Source of the DNA: Pseudomonadota bacterium
Lineage (GTDB): Bacteria > Desulfobacterota > Syntrophia > Syntrophales > JADFWA01
Assembly: GCA_030596145.1 (NCBI GenBank)
Contig: JAUVKS010000041.1
Location: 1-10,635 of the forward strand
DNA: 10,635 nucleotides
Direction of reading: 5' to 3'
Shown here: piece by piece, positions 1 to 7,087 of the stretch
Position numbering within the stretch: position 1 is the first letter of the stretch
How the letters are laid out: each line of letters starts with the position of its first letter
Position numbers and translations under genes: made by a program
Notes under the pieces: model-generated
Seen by the model: the letters and a program-made list of their open reading frames with translations, nothing else
Told to the model about the DNA's origin: nothing
Databases searched by the model: none

Positions 1-351
1 GGAATAGAGAAAATCCCCCACAAGAACACTGGCAGAGTTTCCCCAGACGTGGTTGGCCGAGGCTTTGCCCCGTCTTGTTTCGGCATGGTCTACGACGTCA
101 TCGTGAAGGAGTGATGCCGTATGGATAAACTCGATAACAGCAGAGAGAGGATAGTGATTTTCCCCCTTATAACCGCAGAGATCCGAGGCAATCAAGAGTA
201 AAAGGGGTCTGAACCTTTTTCCTCCGCTGCTGATAAGGTAATTGGAAACTTCGGGGATAAGGCGTATTTCGGAGTATAGATACTTCTCCATATGCTCCTC
301 TACACTCTTCAGATCACCTGCATAGCGATTCAGAACATCCTGTAGTTGCAT
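1..351 (-). CDS. ispB: Polyprenyl (trans-isoprenyl) diphosphate synthase, N-terminal part, cut by window edge
   Basis: The first 117 residues of a polyprenyl synthetase; the frame stays open to the left edge, so about two thirds of the usual ~320 aa lies outside. The family condenses isopentenyl diphosphate onto an allylic primer to make all-trans chains, for example quinone side chains. Visible motifs are SSGGKRFRP near residues 42-50 (IPP-binding region) and the first Asp-rich motif LLHDDVVD near 81-88, followed by RRGKASANHVWGN and the start of VGDFLYS. The second Asp-rich motif is not in view. The ATG at 351 is preceded by AAAGG about 8 nt away and matches the normal N-terminus of the family. 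It follows rimO on the same strand after about 280 bp, which holds its own candidate promoter (484-513). Chain length cannot be decided from this part, so ispB is a best guess over other medium- or long-chain synthases. Confidence 0.9.
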   Translation of the reverse strand, partial: MQLQDVLNRYAGDLKSVEEHMEKYLYSEIRLIPEVSNYLISSGGKRFRPLLLLIASDLCGYKGENHYPLSAVIEFIHTASLLHDDVVDHAETRRGKASANHVWGNSASVLVGDFLYS

Positions 352-380
352 GGTATCTACCTTTCGTTTATAGGAAAATC

Positions 381-416
381 CCCCTCACCCTAACCCTCTC
401 CCACCAGAGGAGAGGG
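381..416. repeat. Palindromic REP-like repeat in the leader of the polyprenyl synthase gene
   Basis: A C-rich arm is followed by a perfect 8-bp hairpin: CCCTCTCC at 394-401 pairs with GGAGAGGG at 409-416 around a 7-nt loop. Pyrimidine-rich palindromes of this look (CCCTCACCCTAACCCTCTCC) are familiar as dispersed intergenic repeats in many proteobacterial genomes. It sits between the candidate promoter at 484-513 and the start codon at 351, so it would be in the transcript leader. No T-run follows on either strand, so it is not a classical terminator. Confidence 0.6.
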
Positions 417-483
417 ATTTGAGGCAGGATTTTCATGCTTTGGTGTAATCGCAGTTCATGGAGAATATTGCTAAAACTCAATT

Positions 484-513
484 ATCATATCCGACAATCT
501 CATTAAAAGTCAA
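484..513 (-). promoter_or_regulatory. Candidate sigma70 promoter for the polyprenyl synthase gene
   Basis: On the minus strand TTGACT (508-513) and TATGAT (484-489) are separated by 18 bp, each matching five of six consensus bases. It lies about 130 bp upstream of the ATG at 351 and would place the palindrome at 381-416 in the leader. This is a pattern match only. Apart from this site and the two repeats, the 280-bp gap between the synthase and rimO (352-632) shows no credible gene. Confidence 0.45.
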
Positions 514-567
514 ATTTCCCATGCCTTCGACCCGTAGACACTAACACGAACGAGCCGAACCCAAAAA

Positions 568-621
568 GTAGCAAGGCTTCAGCCTTACCATTTTTCGTGC
601 AGGGCTAAAGCCCTGCGCTAC
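568..621. repeat. Paired-hairpin REP-like element downstream of rimO
   Basis: The element is bounded by GTAGC (568-572) and GCTAC (617-621). Inside are two perfect hairpins: AAGGCT/AGCCTT at 573-586 and GCAGGGCT/AGCCCTGC at 599-616, separated by a T-rich spacer. It begins 11 nt after the rimO stop codon on the minus strand and might also limit transcription or protect the 3' end. Its layout (short outer inverted repeat GTAG..CTAC enclosing two hairpins, about 55 bp) is the same as the two elements at 8755-8810 and 9175-9230, though the stem sequences differ. Confidence 0.7.
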
Positions 622-632
622 AGTTATACATT

Positions 633-1985
633 CTATTCCTCGTTATCCATCTCTTCAGCAAATAGGTCATAGACATCGGCTGAAGTAACCCTGCAGGTTA
701 TAATATCTCCAACCGCCGCGTCATTTGCTTTTACATAAGTTATCCCGTCTACCTCCGGTGCCTGACCACGGATCCTTCCGATAAAGGGAAAATCGGGGTG
801 ATTATATTCTTCATCTATCAGTACTTCCTGAAGATCACCTATACGGGATTGATTTATTTCATGGGAAATTATCGACTGTTCTTCCATCAAGATGCTTCTT
901 CTCCGTTCCTTTTCCTTTTCAGGGACATGGGATGGGAAATCGGCTGCCGCTGTCTCCTCCTCCCTGGAATACTTAAACACTCCGAGGTTTTCGAACCTCG
1001 TCTCTTTTGCGAAATTCAGGAGATTTTCGAACTTTTCGTAAGTCTCCCCTGGAAATCCAACGATAAGGGATGTCCTCAGGGCTACACCCGGCACAGTCTC
1101 CCTTGCCTGAGCTATAGTGTTTTTGATGAGTGTACTCCCTCCTTTTCTGTTCATTGCCTTCAGAATATCTTCATCGATATGTTGAAAGGGAATGTCAATA
1201 TAGTTACATATCTTTTCTTCTTCGGAGATGGTCTGAAGAATCTCACCGGTTAGATAAGCCGGATATGTATAGAGGAGCCTGATCCACTTAATCCCGCCTA
1301 TAGATGTCATCTCTTTCAGCAAAATGCTCAGCGTAGGTTTCTCTTTTAAGTCACTACCGTAGGATGTTATATCCTGGGCAGTAATGATTATCTCTTTTAC
1401 CCCCCCACTTGCCAGCATCTGTGCTTCTCTCAATATGTCATCCACATCCCTGCTCCTGAATTTGCCACGGACAGAAGGTATCACACAGTAGGAACAGCCA
1501 TTGGAACATCCCTCGGCAATCTTCAGATAGGCGCTGCAGCCCGGAGTGGATATCAGGCGGGGATATGTGGAATCCATGAGAAAAGTGGGAGGACCTATGC
1601 AGGATCTACGACCGGCAGATTCCTCATTTTCCAAAGTGCTGATAAAATCGGCAATATATGGAACTTCGCCGGTTCCCAAAAAAAGGTCTACCTCAGGCAT
1701 CTCCCTTTCCAAAATGGATCCATACCTCTGGGGAAGACAACCTGTAACAACTAAATGCCTGCATTTTCCATGCGTTTTCCATTGTGCCATGTGAAGTATT
1801 TCATCGATGGATTCTTCTTTTGCGGGGAGAATGAACGCACAGGTATTAATAATGATAATATTGGCATCTTCTGCATGGGGGGTGATGCCAAAGCCGCTTC
1901 TTGTTAGGATGGAAGCCATTACCTCAGAATCAACCAGGTTTTTGGAACATCCGAGGCTTATGAGGTGTATATTTTTACCTTTCAT
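633..1985 (-). CDS. rimO: RimO, ribosomal protein S12 methylthiotransferase
   Basis: A 450-aa radical-SAM methylthiotransferase that adds a methylthio group to the conserved aspartate of ribosomal protein S12. The order is: N-terminal UPF0004 domain with cluster cysteines C13, C49 and C83; radical-SAM core with C160-x3-C164-x2-C167 (EGCSNGCSYC); and a C-terminal TRAM domain from about 381 to 446. The N-terminus SLGCSKNLVDSE is diagnostic of RimO as opposed to the tRNA-modifying relatives MiaB and MtaB. The frame stays open upstream to 2195, but that stretch overlaps ftsK and resembles nothing, so the ATG at 1985 (MKGKNIHLISLGC) is chosen on family alignment. The ribosome-binding site there is weak. 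It follows ftsK after a 97-bp gap, probably as a late gene of the same transcription unit. Confidence 0.95.
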   Translation of the reverse strand: MKGKNIHLISLGCSKNLVDSEVMASILTRSGFGITPHAEDANIIIINTCAFILPAKEESIDEILHMAQWKTHGKCRHLVVTGCLPQRYGSILEREMPEVDLFLGTGEVPYIADFISTLENEESAGRRSCIGPPTFLMDSTYPRLISTPGCSAYLKIAEGCSNGCSYCVIPSVRGKFRSRDVDDILREAQMLASGGVKEIIITAQDITSYGSDLKEKPTLSILLKEMTSIGGIKWIRLLYTYPAYLTGEILQTISEEEKICNYIDIPFQHIDEDILKAMNRKGGSTLIKNTIAQARETVPGVALRTSLIVGFPGETYEKFENLLNFAKETRFENLGVFKYSREEETAAADFPSHVPEKEKERRRSILMEEQSIISHEINQSRIGDLQEVLIDEEYNHPDFPFIGRIRGQAPEVDGITYVKANDAAVGDIITCRVTSADVYDLFAEEMDNEE

Positions 1986-2048
1986 TTGTATACAACCAGA
2001 AACCAGTAAGATAAGAGAAAAAAGCTTTCCGCCCAATTCTCTGTTTTT

Positions 2049-2079
2049 GCTGAAAGCTGATGGCTGATAGCTGAATGCT
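2049..2079. repeat. Degenerate 7-bp tandem repeat between ftsK and rimO
   Basis: Four heptamers plus three bases with consensus GCTGAWR: GCTGAAA, GCTGATG, GCTGATA, GCTGAAT, GCT. It lies in the 97-bp ftsK-rimO gap and ends 3 bp from the ftsK stop codon. No function can be assigned from sequence; slippage could change the spacing between the two genes. Confidence 0.7.
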
Positions 2080-2082
2080 TTA

Positions 2083-4374
2083 TTAGCGGGGTAGTTTTCC
2101 GACCAGGACTCTTCTCGGTTTGGCGCCATCCGAAGGTCCGACAATACCCTCTGCCTCCATTCTTTCAATAATACGGGCAGCCCTGTTGTATCCAATTTTC
2201 ATGTATCGCTGCACTAAAGAGATGGAAGCCTGACCCAGATCTGTAACCAGCTCGACCGCTTCATCATATTTCTCGTCAAATTCTTCATCTGCTTTTTCAT
2301 CTCTCGATGATTTAGGCTGATATTTCAATATTGATTCGTCATAAGATGGCTTCGCCTGCTTCTTTATGAAACTGACTATTCTTCCAATTTCCTGATCGGA
2401 TACATGAGCACCATGGATTCTCTCGAGCTTCGATGTGCCGGGCGGCATGAAGAGCATATCCCCCTCTCCAAGAAGATTCTCAGCGCCAAGCTGATCGAGT
2501 ATTGTTCTCGAATCTACCTTTGACGAAACCTGAAAGGAAATACGCGTGGAAAAGTTCGCCTTGATGATTCCTGTAATGACATCGACCGATGGCCTCTGTG
2601 TCGCCAAAATAAGATGGATCCCCGCAGCTCTCGCCATCTGTGCCAGACGGGTAAGCGATTCCTCCACATCTCTCTGAGCTATCATCATCAGGTCAGCAAG
2701 TTCATCGATAACAATGACGACATAGGGAAGCTTAACTGGGGTTTTTCTATCCTCTTCTTCCTGGTCATCAACCTCGGAAGGCAAAACAACCGGATTGGAA
2801 ACGGAAGCATAAGAAATACTGTTCTCTCCTTCGTCGATTCCCCGTTTTTCCAGAGGGGAATAGTCCTCTCCTAAAACCAGGGCTTTTTCTACCAGCCTGT
2901 TGTATCTCTCGATATTCTTAACACCAGACTCCCCTATTAGCTCATATCTTCGCTCCATTTCTTCAACAGCCCATCTGAGCACAGAAGAGGCCTTTTGGGG
3001 ATTGACCACCACCGGGTGAATAAGGTGTGGTATTCCCTCATAACCGGACAGCTCTAATCTCTTGGGATCTATCATGAGGAATTTTACCTCATCCGGTGCT
3101 GCTTTGAAGAGTATACTGCAAATCGCTGCGTTGAGGAATACGCTCTTTCCCGAACCGGTGGTACCGGCAATAAGAAGATGGGGCATCCTGACAAGGTCCG
3201 TTATCACAGGATTTCCAACAATGTCCTCTCCCAGGGCAATGGGAAGCTTGTACTTAGATTCAAGAAACTCCTCACTATCAAGAACATCTTTCAAGTGTAC
3301 AGGCTCTCTCTCATGATTCGGTATTTCGATGCCAACCACTGCTTTCCCAGGTACGGGGGCAATGATCCTAACACTTGGTGCCTTAAGGGCCAAGGCAAGG
3401 TCATCGGAAAGGACGGTTATCTTATTTATCTTTACGCCTGGCGCCGGCTCAAGTTCATACATGGTGATTACGGGACCCGGTTTTACTCCCACTACTTCTC
3501 CATTAACACCAAAATCAGATAACTTCTTTTCCAGGATCCTGGAATTCATAATGAGACTTTCCTTTTTGATCCTCATATCCTTTCGTTTGATATCACTAAG
3601 TAAAGTCAGTGGAGGCAACTGGAAAATACCATTCGACTTGAGGAATTCAAAGGAGGACTGTTCCAATCTTTTTCTGCGTGCTCTTTCCTCAGGAGTTGGA
3701 GCTCCTTCCGAAATATGTGGAGCAACTTTCACCTTTTTTTTCTTTTTCTCTCTGGATATCTTCCTTTGCCTTCTTATTCTTTCAATCCTCATTGTAAAAG
3801 AGGTTTTCAACCAGACAAACAACTTACTTATTGACACAGTCACACCCTTGATCAAAGCTACCAGTGAAAGATTGATCGTAATCATAAGGGATATGACAAG
3901 GATAAGAAAAAGAAGTATATATGTCCCCACGTGGTTCAGGTAGGAACTCAAGAATGCTGAAGAAATTGTTCCCAACAGTCCCCCCGAAGCAATTGTTATC
4001 CCGAACAACTGAATCTCGGGGTACTTCATGGCAAACAGCGCAGACGTGGAAAATATAAGACCCGCAAACCCGGCAATGACCACAGGCCCGAGCTTAAAGG
4101 TTCTATTCAGAAAAAAACTGAACGAGGTTATGAGAAGGACGATCGGCAACCAGAAGGCACTTGCCCCCAAAAAATTCATAAGGACATCGGAGGTGTGGGA
4201 GCCAACGGAACCGCAAAGATTGTGAATCTTTACCTTATCTGTCACATAGTGTGTAAAGGAGGGATCGACGGGGTTGTAGGAAACGATGCATAACAAAAGG
4301 AAAATGGCAAGAGCCAAAAAAATCACCCCAAAAACTTCCTTTACCCTCTTTGATTCCTGTTGCTTTTCTTTCAT
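2083..4374 (-). CDS. ftsK: FtsK/SpoIIIE-family DNA translocase
   Basis: A 763-aa septal DNA pump that clears chromosome ends from the division site and normally activates XerCD recombination at dif. The N-terminal membrane domain covers about residues 12-178, with four to five hydrophobic segments. A short basic, Lys-rich linker follows (about 195-240), so this is a compact SpoIIIE-like form rather than the very long E. coli type. The alpha/beta motor runs from about 255 to 675, with Walker A GTTGSGKS at 404-411 and Walker B VVIVIDELAD at 552-561. The C-terminal winged-helix gamma domain (about 700-763, ending AKPRRVLVG) recognises the polar DNA signals. A roughly 40-residue acidic insert (about 500-545) lies between the Walker motifs. 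The ATG at 4374 has GAAGG 7 nt upstream. The gene starts 21 nt after uppP. Confidence 0.97.
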   Translation of the reverse strand: MKEKQQESKRVKEVFGVIFLALAIFLLLCIVSYNPVDPSFTHYVTDKVKIHNLCGSVGSHTSDVLMNFLGASAFWLPIVLLITSFSFFLNRTFKLGPVVIAGFAGLIFSTSALFAMKYPEIQLFGITIASGGLLGTISSAFLSSYLNHVGTYILLFLILVISLMITINLSLVALIKGVTVSISKLFVWLKTSFTMRIERIRRQRKISREKKKKKVKVAPHISEGAPTPEERARRKRLEQSSFEFLKSNGIFQLPPLTLLSDIKRKDMRIKKESLIMNSRILEKKLSDFGVNGEVVGVKPGPVITMYELEPAPGVKINKITVLSDDLALALKAPSVRIIAPVPGKAVVGIEIPNHEREPVHLKDVLDSEEFLESKYKLPIALGEDIVGNPVITDLVRMPHLLIAGTTGSGKSVFLNAAICSILFKAAPDEVKFLMIDPKRLELSGYEGIPHLIHPVVVNPQKASSVLRWAVEEMERRYELIGESGVKNIERYNRLVEKALVLGEDYSPLEKRGIDEGENSISYASVSNPVVLPSEVDDQEEEDRKTPVKLPYVVIVIDELADLMMIAQRDVEESLTRLAQMARAAGIHLILATQRPSVDVITGIIKANFSTRISFQVSSKVDSRTILDQLGAENLLGEGDMLFMPPGTSKLERIHGAHVSDQEIGRIVSFIKKQAKPSYDESILKYQPKSSRDEKADEEFDEKYDEAVELVTDLGQASISLVQRYMKIGYNRAARIIERMEAEGIVGPSDGAKPRRVLVGKLPR

Positions 4375-4395
4375 GAAAAAACCTTCAATCTGTAA

Positions 4396-5208
4396 TTAAA
4401 CCACCTTAACAAGCAGCGTGGCGATGCCCACAAACCAGCAGTAGTAAGCGAAAATACCAAGCCCTTTCTTTCTGATTATTAAAAACAGTAATTTCAACGA
4501 CAAAAAACCGGTAATAACAGCAGCGATGGTACCGGCCACGTAGGCAATCAAGTCGCCTGATGGAACGGATACAATATGTCTTGATTCGAGTATCACTGCT
4601 CCGATTATTGCCGGAATTGAAAGCAAGAAGGAAAATCTTGCCGCTGTTTCCCTGTCCAATTTTCTGAATATCCCAAAAGCTATCGTCGAACCCGATCTCG
4701 ACATACCTGGCACGAGAGCGATTCCCTGAACAATACCGATAATTATACTGTCAGTGATATTCATATCCTTCTCGAGTCTGTTTGTATCCTTAATTTTGTC
4801 AGAAAGAAACAGTAAAAGTCCCGTCACAAGAAGCATCACAGCAGTAATTTCAACTGACTTAAAGAGGACATGAATTTTATCTTTAAATATTAAACCGATA
4901 ATACCTGTAAATATGGTTCCCACTATAATAAGGAGAAGCGTCTTCCTTCTCATAGATACAAGGGCATAATCTACATTACCGGGTTGTTTCGGTGCTGCGG
5001 CCTTTATTATTTCGTATAAATCTTTTCTAAAGAAAAAAACCACGGCTAAAAGGGTCCCGAAATGGAGCATCACATCGAAGAAAACACCAGGCTGCTGGAA
5101 CCCCTTTATAAAACTCTGGGCAATAACCAAGTGACCAGAGCTGCTCACAGGCAAAAATTCTGTTAATCCCTGAACGATTCCGAGTATTACTCCTTCCCAG
5201 GGACTCAA
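4396..5208 (-). CDS. uppP: UppP/BacA undecaprenyl-diphosphatase
   Basis: A 270-aa polytopic membrane enzyme that removes a phosphate from undecaprenyl diphosphate to recycle the lipid carrier of peptidoglycan and other surface polymers; loss or gain affects bacitracin sensitivity in this family. Both signature motifs are present: QGLTEFLPVSSSGHL at 13-27 (the E/QxxxE motif and first active-site stretch) and PGMSRSGST at 167-175. Length and about eight hydrophobic segments fit the family. The start codon is TTG at 5208, the position that gives a normal family N-terminus. Its T-T-G-A overlaps the TGA stop of plsC by 4 nt, indicating translational coupling. A strong GGAGG lies about 12 nt upstream, with AGAGAG nearer. 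Confidence 0.96.
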   Translation of the reverse strand: MSPWEGVILGIVQGLTEFLPVSSSGHLVIAQSFIKGFQQPGVFFDVMLHFGTLLAVVFFFRKDLYEIIKAAAPKQPGNVDYALVSMRRKTLLLIIVGTIFTGIIGLIFKDKIHVLFKSVEITAVMLLVTGLLLFLSDKIKDTNRLEKDMNITDSIIIGIVQGIALVPGMSRSGSTIAFGIFRKLDRETAARFSFLLSIPAIIGAVILESRHIVSVPSGDLIAYVAGTIAAVITGFLSLKLLFLIIRKKGLGIFAYYCWFVGIATLLVKVV

Positions 5209-5948
5209 CGGCTCTCTTTCCCTCCACTCTCAGAAGCTATCTTACCATCATAAAAATTTTCGACTATGATATCTCGAACTTTTGTTATGAGTTCATCACG
5301 GGTTTCAATGGAATAGTCCTTTGCCTCAATCGGCTTGTCTATGATCATGGTTATCTTTCCGGGATGAATCTTCAATGATCTCCTTGGCATAATTTTTCTA
5401 CTTCCAATTATCGATACCGGGATTATCGGAACTCCCGATTTTATTGCCAGATAAAAGATGCCTTTTTTAAACGGTCTAATCCGGCCATTTCTGCTTCTTG
5501 TTCCTTCTGGAAAGGTTATTACAGACTTTCCCTCTCTGATCTTCTGCGCTGCCTCATCAAGGCTCTTTATAGCACTGACACGGTTCTGCCTGTCGATTTC
5601 GACGGTTCCTAATCTTCTCATAGCCGGTCCGAAGATGGGTATCGTAAAAAGTTCCTTTTTTGCAATCCAGCGGAATTGACTGGGAATATAGGCCTGTACA
5701 ATGAAAATATCAAAATTACTCTGATGGTTGACCATGAATATCTGAGGCCTGTCGACAAGGACATTCTCTCTACCTATTACCTCTACTTTGATATTGGAGA
5801 TGAACAGCAGAATCCTTGCCCAGAAATTTGCCAATTTGAAAATTGTGTTTTCTCCCTTGGAGAAAAAAGGAGACATAATAACTATAAAACCTGCTATAAA
5901 TGCGGTAACAAAAACACCCACCGTCACCAAGAGCGCGGAATGAATCAT
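5205..5948 (-). CDS. plsC: 1-acyl-sn-glycerol-3-phosphate acyltransferase (PlsC family)
   Basis: A 247-aa membrane-associated acyltransferase, probably converting lysophosphatidic acid to phosphatidic acid in phospholipid synthesis. An N-terminal hydrophobic anchor (about 5-27) is followed by the four acyltransferase blocks: HQSNFD with catalytic H75 and D80 (HX4D), block II around GTVEIDR at 114-120, FPEGTRS at 146-152, and VPIIPV at 173-178. The ATG at 5948 has GAAGG 8 nt upstream. The gene heads the plsC-uppP-ftsK run and is transcribed divergently from ssb. Acyl donor (acyl-CoA or acyl-ACP) cannot be read from the sequence, and a lyso-lipid acyltransferase with another acceptor is possible. 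Confidence 0.92.
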   Translation of the reverse strand: MIHSALLVTVGVFVTAFIAGFIVIMSPFFSKGENTIFKLANFWARILLFISNIKVEVIGRENVLVDRPQIFMVNHQSNFDIFIVQAYIPSQFRWIAKKELFTIPIFGPAMRRLGTVEIDRQNRVSAIKSLDEAAQKIREGKSVITFPEGTRSRNGRIRPFKKGIFYLAIKSGVPIIPVSIIGSRKIMPRRSLKIHPGKITMIIDKPIEAKDYSIETRDELITKVRDIIVENFYDGKIASESGGKESR

Positions 5949-5973
5949 CGGACTTTCCTTCTTTGTTAATGTT

Positions 5974-5988
5974 CAATCTTTAAGATTG
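5974..5988. promoter_or_regulatory. Short inverted repeat between divergent plsC and ssb
   Basis: CAATCTT-T-AAGATTG is a 7-1-7 inverted repeat located 26 bp upstream of the plsC start, on the ssb side. Position and form would suit a dimeric regulator, but AT-rich palindromes of this length also occur by chance. No factor is proposed. Confidence 0.25.
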
Positions 5989-6041
5989 TTTCCATGATAA
6001 CTTGATAATACAGATGATGTCAATAAGGAATGTAAATCAGA

Positions 6042-6070
6042 TTGCCAAGTTCAATTGAGTGGTGTATAGG
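6042..6070 (+). promoter_or_regulatory. Candidate sigma70 promoter for ssb
   Basis: TTGCCA (6042-6047) and TATAGG (6065-6070) are separated by exactly 17 bp, about 42 bp upstream of the ssb ATG. Matches to consensus are five of six and four of six. This is a pattern match with no experimental support. Confidence 0.45.
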
Positions 6071-6112
6071 AGAGGCAAATGATATTTTGTACTTTTCACA
6101 AAGGGGGTAAAA

Positions 6113-6520
6113 ATGGTTAATAAGGTTATCCTGGTGGGGAGGCTCGGAGCTGATCCCGAGGTCAGATATACTCCAGATGGTCTCATGGTGACAAATTTCA
6201 GATTGGCAACGGATGAACAATGGAAAGACAAAAGTGGTGAAAGGGCACAGAGAACAGAATGGCACAGGATTGTTACCTTCGGAAAGCTGGCTGAGATATG
6301 CGGGAATTATCTTGCAAAGGGAAGATTGGTTTACATCGAAGGCAGGATCCAGACAAGATCCTGGGATGACAAAGACGGCATCAAAAGATACTCCACAGAG
6401 ATAATTGCTTTAAATATGCAGATGCTTGAACCAAAGGGACAGACAAGAGATCAGGAGATGGGGGCACCTCCACCACCACAAAATTCAGAACCGGTACCTG
6501 AAGATGACGTTCCCTTTTAA
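6113..6520 (+). CDS. ssb: Single-stranded DNA-binding protein
   Basis: A 135-aa SSB that coats single-stranded DNA during replication, repair and recombination. The OB fold covers residues 1-108 (MVNKVILVGRLGADPEVRYT, then NFRLAT, EWHRIVTFGKLAE, and YIEGRIQTRSW). A short linker of about 20 residues, with five consecutive prolines, leads to the acidic tip PEDDVPF, which recruits partner proteins. The linker is shorter than in the E. coli protein (178 aa in total). The start is well set by AAGGGGG 6 nt before the ATG. It is a single-gene unit, divergent from plsC and convergent with tatA. Confidence 0.97.
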   Translation: MVNKVILVGRLGADPEVRYTPDGLMVTNFRLATDEQWKDKSGERAQRTEWHRIVTFGKLAEICGNYLAKGRLVYIEGRIQTRSWDDKDGIKRYSTEIIALNMQMLEPKGQTRDQEMGAPPPPQNSEPVPEDDVPF

Positions 6521-6598
6521 CAGTTTATGGGGGTCATCTGGTACAGTTTGAAGTTTACTGGCTCTACCTGAATCCCGCCTGTTGACCCCTGCGAACTG
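6521..6598. repeat. Imperfect inverted-repeat element between convergent ssb and tatA
   Basis: The left arm CAGTTTATGGGGGTCA (6521-6536) and the right arm TGACCCCTGCGAACTG (6583-6598) are complementary at the outer five and inner seven bases. Three of the four differing positions still form G-U pairs in RNA, so a near-continuous 16-bp stem with one A-C mismatch is possible. The arms enclose a 46-nt interior. It starts directly after the ssb stop codon and ends 13 nt before the tatA stop. No T-run makes it a standard terminator. It may be a small dispersed repeat or a structured 3' element. Confidence 0.5.
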
Positions 6599-6611
6599 CT
6601 ACCACTCGACC

Positions 6612-6806
6612 TTATTTCTTTTTATCCTCATCAATTTTCTTAGAATCTGGAGTTACGTCTATCTCTCCCGGCTCATCTGAGGCTTTTTTGAAGTTTTTTA
6701 TACCCTTGCCGATGGCGCTACCTATCTCGGGAAGTTTTCCGGCACCGAAGATGACCAGGATAATCACCAACACTATAAGTAACTCAGGTATTCCTATTCC
6801 AAACAT
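6612..6806 (-). CDS. tatA: TatA-family twin-arginine translocase subunit
   Basis: A 64-aa protein with the standard TatA plan: a very short N-terminus, one transmembrane helix (about 6-20), the FGAGKLPEIG hinge (20-29), an amphipathic helix (30-42), and a highly charged tail ending in DKKK. TatA oligomers form the pathway by which folded proteins cross the inner membrane. The ATG at 6806 is preceded by AGGTAGGA. A near-consensus promoter lies upstream, so it appears to be an independent unit; no tatB or tatC is present in the window. TatE is a naming alternative, but the sequence does not separate the two. Confidence 0.94.
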   Translation of the reverse strand: MFGIGIPELLIVLVIILVIFGAGKLPEIGSAIGKGIKNFKKASDEPGEIDVTPDSKKIDEDKKK

Positions 6807-6851
6807 GTTATTCCTACCTTTTAACTAATGGCATTGTTTTACCTACTTCTT

Positions 6852-6880
6852 ATTTTAAAACATCAAGAAGCCCCTGTCAA
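6852..6880 (-). promoter_or_regulatory. Strong candidate sigma70 promoter for tatA
   Basis: On the minus strand a perfect TTGACA (6875-6880), a 17-bp spacer, and TAAAAT (6852-6857, five of six) lie about 45 bp upstream of the tatA ATG. This is the best sigma70 match found in the window. The rest of the gap from 6881 to 7087, between divergent tatA and the phosphatase gene, shows no credible gene and no confident promoter for the plus-strand gene. Confidence 0.65.
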
Positions 6881-7087
6881 ATATTTAACACTAATTATAT
6901 GGTCAAGCAACAGAAAATTGATACTCCTGTCATAAGACGGTTAACAGTCCACAGAAATCGGCATTTTCTTGATCTTTCTAAACTGTTATATCACTGTTAC
7001 CCGCATTTTTTGACTTTTAATATTGATAAGCCCGCTTGAAAGTGATAGCTTCAAACTGATCAAGAGCTTTTTATGGAGATTTAACTT

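Noticed and set aside
1986..2195. Longer rimO start at 2195, adding 70 residues
   Set aside because: The extra part overlaps the ftsK coding region and the heptamer repeat and has no family similarity. RimO proteins begin at the ATG at 1985.
3329..3943. Open frame of 204 codons antisense to ftsK
   Set aside because: It lies within the ftsK motor and linker coding region and reads as low-complexity shadow sequence with no ribosome-binding site.
6530..6589. tRNA-like segment (GGGGTCA ... TGACCCC arms with a TGGTA in between)
   Set aside because: It is only 60 nt between the arms' outer ends, with no proper T-arm consensus and no anticodon arm of standard form.
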